DNA of 64,000 bases, taken from NCBI RefSeq assembly GCF_000425385.1, contig NZ_AUDI01000009.1, positions 1-64,000 of the forward strand, given 5' to 3'. This DNA comes from Pseudoduganella violaceinigra DSM 15887 (GTDB taxonomy: Bacteria; Pseudomonadota; Gammaproteobacteria; Burkholderiales; Burkholderiaceae_D). Every line of letters starts with the position of its first letter. The stretch's first letter is position 1. The notes beneath the pieces are model-generated. The model saw only the letters and a list, made by a program, of their open reading frames with translations. It was not told where the DNA came from and did no database searches. The position numbers were made by a program, and so were the translations under genes. Shown here one piece after another: positions 59,787-64,000 of this stretch.

Positions 59787-60290
59787 TTATCTGTGCTGGT
59801 ACGCAGGAATCCCCACGAAAACGATCAGCGCGAGAATGAGCAGGGGCAGTGCAATGCCAACGATCTTGACACCAGTGGAGTTAGGCTCCGGCCGCGGACC
59901 ATACGCATTGGCGCCATCATCACCGGGGGCGAACAGCAGCCACAGGAAAGCGCCCAAATTGACCAGCGGGATCAACACGAGGATGCTGGATTTTGCGGAC
60001 TTGCCCAAGTCCTGTAAGCGGCGGCGCGCGAGGATCACCGTGGCAATGAATGACAGGATAGCCAGCAACACCGTCACGAAAGCGGGCGCGAGTCCAGTCG
60101 CGTTGTATAAGGCGTCGTACACCTCGGCGGCGCCATCCACGAACAGCATCAGAAGGGCGGCGCCAAAGCTGTAGCTCCAGTAGCGCAAACGGCCAATGCG
60201 GCCGTCCGTGGAAAACACTTCAGGGTTGCGCCTCGCGTCGCTGGCGATGTCGCTCAGCTGCGCTCGAGGCATGGAATAGGGATTGGTCAA
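59787..60290 (-). CDS. DUF805 membrane protein, copy 1
   Basis: About 167 residues. After a 30-residue soluble start (TNPYSMPRAQLSDIASDARRNPEVFS) comes the DUF805 motif GRIGRLRYWSYSFG, three to four helices, and ARRRLQDLGKSA. The C-terminal helix ends GIPAYQHR. The start was set at the TTG (60290) because GGAG lies six bases before it and because the paralogue upstream has the same arrangement; the GTG at 60296 is too close to GGAG. Confidence 0.82.
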   Translation of the reverse strand: MTNPYSMPRAQLSDIASDARRNPEVFSTDGRIGRLRYWSYSFGAALLMLFVDGAAEVYDALYNATGLAPAFVTVLLAILSFIATVILARRRLQDLGKSAKSSILVLIPLVNLGAFLWLLFAPGDDGANAYGPRPEPNSTGVKIVGIALPLLILALIVFVGIPAYQHR

Positions 60291-60356
60291 ATTCACTCCA
60301 GTCAGCGCAAAGCAAGCGCGAAGCTGAGCTCCGGGCTTGCCTTTAGCGTGGCATAA

Positions 60357-60923
60357 CTATTGGCTGTTTTCCAGGCGTGCGGCTTCCGCCTTGGCCTTGT
60401 AATTCGCGTAGCTTGGCAATGCGATGGCCGCCAGGATACCGATGATGCAGAACACTGGCACCACCGCCGCCAGGATGATCACGCCGGTGGTATTCGGGCC
60501 GGGCGCAGGGCCGTATTCATTCGCATGCGCATCGCCCGGGCCAAAGATCAGCCACAGCCCGAAGAGGAAACCAATCAGGGGGATCAACAATAAAAGGCTG
60601 AGCCAACCCGATTGGCCAAGGTCATGCAGACGGCGGCGCGCGTAAATGATCATCACGGCAACCGGCAAGGCATACATCGCGACAATGGCACCGATGGCGC
60701 CCGCGCCGAAGGCCCGGCCGCCACCGCCAGCGAACGTCGCCACGCCCATGACCGCGATCATGATGACCATGATCGGGAAGACCAGCAGGCCGGCGCCGAC
60801 GCTGTAGCCCAGGTAGCGCACCCGGCCGATACGGCCCGAGGTGGAAAAGAATTTGGGATCGTAAGTCTCGTCGCCGGCGATTTCGCCCAGCTGCGATTGA
60901 GGCATGGAATAGGGATTGGTCAC
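60357..60923 (-). CDS. DUF805 membrane protein, copy 2, with pilin-like C-terminal helix
   Basis: About 188 residues, paralogous to the gene downstream (TNPYSMPQSQLGEIAGDE, GRIGRVRYLGYSVG, ARRRLHDLGQSG, PGPNTTGV). The C-terminus reads IIGILAAIALPSYANYKAKA, strikingly like the N-terminal helix of type IV pilins, but without the prepilin peptidase motif before it. The start is placed at the GTG (60923) preceded by GGAG. It has no coding partner between the two copies. Confidence 0.82.
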   Translation of the reverse strand: MTNPYSMPQSQLGEIAGDETYDPKFFSTSGRIGRVRYLGYSVGAGLLVFPIMVIMIAVMGVATFAGGGGRAFGAGAIGAIVAMYALPVAVMIIYARRRLHDLGQSGWLSLLLLIPLIGFLFGLWLIFGPGDAHANEYGPAPGPNTTGVIILAAVVPVFCIIGILAAIALPSYANYKAKAEAARLENSQ

Positions 60924-61098
60924 GGTCACTCCAGTCAGCAAAAAATATTATAAAAATTACTACCAAGAAAATATTACATTACTCTTTTACTAAGACACAA
61001 GGGCGCGATTCGAATACAACACCACCTTGCGGCATGCACCGGTGACTGCGATACTTTCTCTAAAGACTGGACGGTTGCACCACTACACGAACGCCGCC

Positions 61099-62253
61099 AT
61101 GCATCCCTCACTCAAGTGCCAGGGCAAGTTTTCCCTGAACTGGACCTACCTGAATGCCATCGCCTCCGGCGTGTCGGCCATCGACCTTGGCGGGCTGGCC
61201 CTGCGCAACAAGCATGACGCCCACCAGTTTGTGCGCGAATATGGCTTCGACATCGACAATCCCCATGCCCGCGACGTGATCGCCCGCGCCCATGGCGAAG
61301 CGCTCGATTTCATCTGCACCAACTTCCTGGCGCCGGAACAGGCGGCGCTGATTCCGCCCGAAGTGTGCCTGCCGGAAGATCCGCTGGACTTGCTGGTCTT
61401 CGCTTCGCTGCACGGCAATGAACCGGTGGAGCTGCGCCGCATGTGGTCCTGCGCCGTGCTGAAGGTCATGCACGGCGTCTTCTACATCGATAACAACCTC
61501 AAACTTCGCTATTTCAACATCATCCGCCAACAAGTGTTCGCCAGCCTGGATGAAGTCATCAGCGAGGAAGACGGGCAATTCTTTTTAAGCGATGGCGAGA
61601 TTTGCCTGCCTTTGCTGCATTTTGACCGCAAGAACAATAAGAGCCGCAGCAGCATTCTGCTCAAGCTGCTGCAAAAGTCCGCCTACCTGGCAGCCGACAT
61701 CTTCGATCACCTTGGCGTGCGGCTGATCTTCAATACCCGCTTCGAATGCCTGCTGGCCTTGCGCACGCTGCAGCGCGCCCACGTCATTTCCGTCACCAAT
61801 GTGGACTCCCAGCGCACCCGCAACACCTTGCTCGATATGGAGGCGGCAAAAGAGATCTTCACCCAATACCGCTGCATGCTGGAGTCGGCTGAGGGCTATC
61901 CGGCCAGCCTGCTGGAGAAGATGGATGCCGAGCTGATGGCCATTTCCTCGCCACAGACGCGCGCCGACAACCCGCACAGCGGCGCCGGCTTCAACAGCAT
62001 CCAGGTCACGGTGCGCAAGATGATCCACGCGCCGTCGGACGACCCGGCGGCGAGCGGCCCGGACTACGACATCGGCTTCTTCTTCGAGTACGAAATCCAG
62101 CTGATGGACAAAGCCAGCCATGACCGCACCCTGGAAGGTCCGGCCAGCCATGACGCTTACAAGAAGCGGCAGGTTGAAACGGCACGCCTGCGCGTGCTGG
62201 GGCGCGACCTGGTGCGCCAGCTGGAAACCCGGCCAGGAGCACCGGCTGCCTAG
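61099..62253 (+). CDS. Conserved protein of unknown function (possibly TIGR04552-type)
   Basis: A 384-residue soluble protein with no signal peptide, membrane helix or catalytic motif that I can name. The best landmarks are YLNAIASGVSAIDLGGLAL, HDAHQFVREYGFDIDNP and VRLIFNTRFECLLALRTL. The last recalls RelA/SpoT-like nucleotidyltransferase folds only weakly. The family label is from memory and uncertain. The ATG at 61099 lacks a clear ribosome site, and the frame is open upstream to 61027. Its stop overlaps the convergent DUF1059 stop. Confidence 0.65.
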   Translation: MHPSLKCQGKFSLNWTYLNAIASGVSAIDLGGLALRNKHDAHQFVREYGFDIDNPHARDVIARAHGEALDFICTNFLAPEQAALIPPEVCLPEDPLDLLVFASLHGNEPVELRRMWSCAVLKVMHGVFYIDNNLKLRYFNIIRQQVFASLDEVISEEDGQFFLSDGEICLPLLHFDRKNNKSRSSILLKLLQKSAYLAADIFDHLGVRLIFNTRFECLLALRTLQRAHVISVTNVDSQRTRNTLLDMEAAKEIFTQYRCMLESAEGYPASLLEKMDAELMAISSPQTRADNPHSGAGFNSIQVTVRKMIHAPSDDPAASGPDYDIGFFFEYEIQLMDKASHDRTLEGPASHDAYKKRQVETARLRVLGRDLVRQLETRPGAPAA

Positions 62254-62498
62254 TGCGTGCGCACGCCTACGGGGACGCCCGTGGAGGCGCCCGGCGGCAG
62301 CACATGCTCGGGTGCCGTGCCTTCATGGATCAGGCCGCGAATCGCACTGCGCAGTTCCGGACTATCCGTATGCTTGTGGACCGACACGGCATGCTGGACT
62401 GCCACCTCCAGCAATTCCTCATCGCTGTCTGCCGAAATCGCGACACTGCAGTTCGTCTCGCTGGGGAATTCACGGCAGTCGATATATTTACGGGTCAT
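62250..62498 (-). CDS. DUF1059 small protein
   Basis: An 82-residue protein starting MTRKYIDCREFPSETNC, with ISADSDEELLEVAVQHAVSVH, the DUF1059 pattern with two conserved cysteines (residues 8 and 17). The role is unknown; the family is common in proteobacteria. The gene is convergent with the preceding one and shares two bases with it at the stops. Confidence 0.85.
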   Translation of the reverse strand: MTRKYIDCREFPSETNCSVAISADSDEELLEVAVQHAVSVHKHTDSPELRSAIRGLIHEGTAPEHVLPPGASTGVPVGVRTH

Positions 62499-62594
62499 GG
62501 CGACCTCCCTTCCGAAGCGCTACTTACACTATAGGCTGTTTGGCCGACATTTCCATGCTACATTGGCCGCCTCGACAAGGATGCGGGGAGTGCG

Positions 62595-63923
62595 ATGCTG
62601 CGACGATCGATGGCCTTGGTAGTTGTCCTGCTTGCCGGCAGCGCGCTGGCGGCGCCGCTGGACCGCCCGCTCAGCCAGAAGATGCAGGCCAACGCCCAGC
62701 GTTATGTAATCGCCAGCCAAGCGGTGCTGGTCGCACGCAACGGTGTGTCCATCTACCGCCACGTGGCCGGGGCGCGGCGCGACGAACTATTCCCGCTCTA
62801 TTCGCTCAGCAAGCTGCTGGCCAGCGTACTGGTGATGCAGCTGGTCGAGAATGGCAGCCTGGACCTGGACAAACCCGCCGCCAGCTACGTCCAGGGCCTG
62901 CCGCAGCACTGGCAGGCGATCCCGCTCAGGCATTTCCTGAACCATACCTCGGGCCTGCCCGAGTATTTCGACCTCGGCGGCAAGAACACGGGCAGCTTCC
63001 CGCCCACCCTGCAGGCCGCCTTTGACGCGCTGGCCAGCCAGCCGCTGGTCTTCGACACGGGCAGCAGCACGCGCTACACGCAGACCAATTTCCTGGTGCT
63101 GGAAGCCGTGCTTGAAGCACAGTACGGCCAGCCTTATACGCAAATCGCCCGGGAGCGCATCATCGACCGGCTGGGCTTGAAGCACAGCTTCCTTGGCCTG
63201 GCCAATGCCAGCCGCCAGGAGATGGTGCGCAGCTTCATCGGCAAGGATGGCAGGCTGCAGGACGATCCCCCAGTTCAATGGCCCGAGTATGCCAACGTGC
63301 ATGCGCAACTGTTCATGTCCCTGGATGACCTTGCCGCCTTCCTGCACGCCGTGGCGCGCGGCGACCTGGTCGGCAAGGAAATGCTGCGCAAGCTATGGCT
63401 GCCGCAGAAATTGAATAACGGCCAGGACGGCGGGTTCGCCTCCGGCTGGGAATTCGGCCGCAGCGGCGGCTATGCCTTCGTCGGCCACGATGGTGGGACC
63501 AAGGTCCGCGTGCGCCTGCTGTGGCCCGAACAAGGCGACGGCGATACCTACACCATCGTCTACCTGACCAATGGCAGCGCCAGCAACGTTTGGTCGCGCA
63601 CCCTGGTGGAAAGCCTGATGGCGGCGATCGATCCCGCCCGCTTCCGCATGGAGGCGATCTCGGAGAGCTTGATCGGCTATGCCACCCAGCCGGATGCGGC
63701 GGGCAGGGAGGCCTTGCTGCGGCAGTTGCAGGCCGATGCGGCACGCGATGGCGCGGCGCTGGAACGCCGTATCAACGAAACCGGCTACGCCATGCTGGAA
63801 ACGCGCGGCAGCGCCACCGCGGTGAAGATTTTCGAACTGAACACCCAGCTGTTCCCGCAATCGGCCAATGCGCGCGACAGCCTGGCGCAGGCGCAGGCGC
63901 GGGCGGCGGCGAAATCGCCGTAA
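62595..63923 (+). CDS. Serine hydrolase of the class C beta-lactamase family
   Basis: A 442-residue exported protein with signal peptide (1-20, ending ALAAP). The nucleophile motif is S70-L-S-K73. The second motif position reads Y161-T-Q163 where YxN is usual, and the third is GHDGG (HxG) at about 300. Homologues are penicillin-binding proteins, esterases and D-aminopeptidases. The C-terminal 80 residues form a helical extension (ANARDSLAQAQARAAA at the end), perhaps TPR-like. Its substrate is unknown; it should not be called a resistance gene. Confidence 0.88.
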   Translation: MLRRSMALVVVLLAGSALAAPLDRPLSQKMQANAQRYVIASQAVLVARNGVSIYRHVAGARRDELFPLYSLSKLLASVLVMQLVENGSLDLDKPAASYVQGLPQHWQAIPLRHFLNHTSGLPEYFDLGGKNTGSFPPTLQAAFDALASQPLVFDTGSSTRYTQTNFLVLEAVLEAQYGQPYTQIARERIIDRLGLKHSFLGLANASRQEMVRSFIGKDGRLQDDPPVQWPEYANVHAQLFMSLDDLAAFLHAVARGDLVGKEMLRKLWLPQKLNNGQDGGFASGWEFGRSGGYAFVGHDGGTKVRVRLLWPEQGDGDTYTIVYLTNGSASNVWSRTLVESLMAAIDPARFRMEAISESLIGYATQPDAAGREALLRQLQADAARDGAALERRINETGYAMLETRGSATAVKIFELNTQLFPQSANARDSLAQAQARAAAKSP

Positions 63924-63950
63924 CCCCGCCCGCAAGCGCCGGGCAGTGAA

Positions 63951-64000
63951 TCAGTTCTTCTTCTTGCTCGATTTTTTCTCGAGGTCTTTCGAGGCCGGTG
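63951..64000 (-). CDS. 3' end of an unknown gene (lysine-rich tail)
   Basis: The minus-strand frame entering from the right edge ends at 63951 and reads PASKDLEKKSSKKKN, a basic low-complexity tail. Only 15 codons are visible, so the product cannot be named. It is convergent with the serine hydrolase gene. Confidence 0.4.
   Translation of the reverse strand, partial: PASKDLEKKSSKKKN

Noticed and set aside
62595..63923. Beta-lactamase resistance gene
   Set aside because: SxxK and HxG motifs are present, but the YxN position is Tyr-Thr-Gln and the protein has a long C-terminal extension. The family is mostly esterases and peptidases, so a resistance call is not supported.
1..64000. CRISPR array, prophage or intact insertion sequence
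   Set aside because: No regularly spaced repeats, no phage structural or integrase genes and no transposase were seen. The only element ends are the tRNA-Phe repeats and the palindromic repeat at 38714-38845.

Overview
The window reads as a chromosomal segment of a GC-rich betaproteobacterium, most likely from the Massilia/Telluria side of the Oxalobacteraceae. The evidence is the 16S rRNA 5' end and its leader at the left edge, the rpe-gph-trpEGD-trpC block typical of Burkholderiales, a PEP-CTERM sorted protein, a large TonB-dependent receptor, long-type isocitrate lyase and the overall codon use. The genus is an inference; no search was run. Most of the window is ordinary core chromosome.

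Layout. 1-400: 5' tip of a 16S rRNA gene leaving the window on the minus strand, with its leader and promoter. 0.4-5.2 kb: enoyl-CoA hydratase, UspA, a predicted secreted HExxH protease, MltA, a 33-residue membrane protein and ApaG. 5.2-11.4 kb: rpe-gph followed by the tryptophan genes trpE-trpG-trpD-(LysE exporter)-trpC. A 25-codon leader peptide with three Trp codons and a rho-independent attenuator precede trpE. 11.4-19.9 kb (minus): a membrane protein of unknown role, an M61 peptidase, a MobA-like cytidylyltransferase, a two-subunit molybdenum hydroxylase, DsbC and a UbiH-family monooxygenase.

20.0-25.8 kb is the accessory part. A functional tRNA-Phe is followed by a 3-kb insertion bounded by an exact 52-bp repeat of the tRNA 3' half. 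It carries an AraC/SDR gene pair, a truncated AraC gene and the remains of a PAAR gene, but no integrase. Just beyond it lies a compact minus-strand cassette of three genes: an orphan Hcp, a small LAS-type metallopeptidase without signal peptide, and a small exported protein whose start codon overlaps the peptidase stop codon. I read this as a type VI secretion cargo module: Hcp carrier, peptidoglycan-hydrolase toxin and periplasmic immunity protein. No T6SS structural genes are in the window. About 1 kb of decayed sequence follows.

25.8-38.9 kb: an NTF2-like exported protein, a PEP-CTERM protein, an outer-membrane barrel, a tandem DUF4424 pair, isocitrate lyase with an 18-bp palindrome upstream, a GGDEF-EAL protein with a C-terminal receiver, a MYG1-type hydrolase, a lipoprotein, an orphan ParA and TrhP, then a nested palindromic repeat. 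38.9-52.8 kb: divergent M13 and M28 peptidases, a Cache-type chemoreceptor, several exported unknowns, an alpha/beta hydrolase, a GNAT and DOT1-like methyltransferase pair, a TonB receptor and a periplasmic solute-binding protein. 52.9-59.7 kb: a six-gene overlapping operon RDD-SpoIIM-DUF4129-DUF4350-MoxR-DUF58. 59.8-64 kb: two DUF805 paralogues, a protein of unknown function, DUF1059, a class-C beta-lactamase-like hydrolase and the lysine-rich tail of one more gene.
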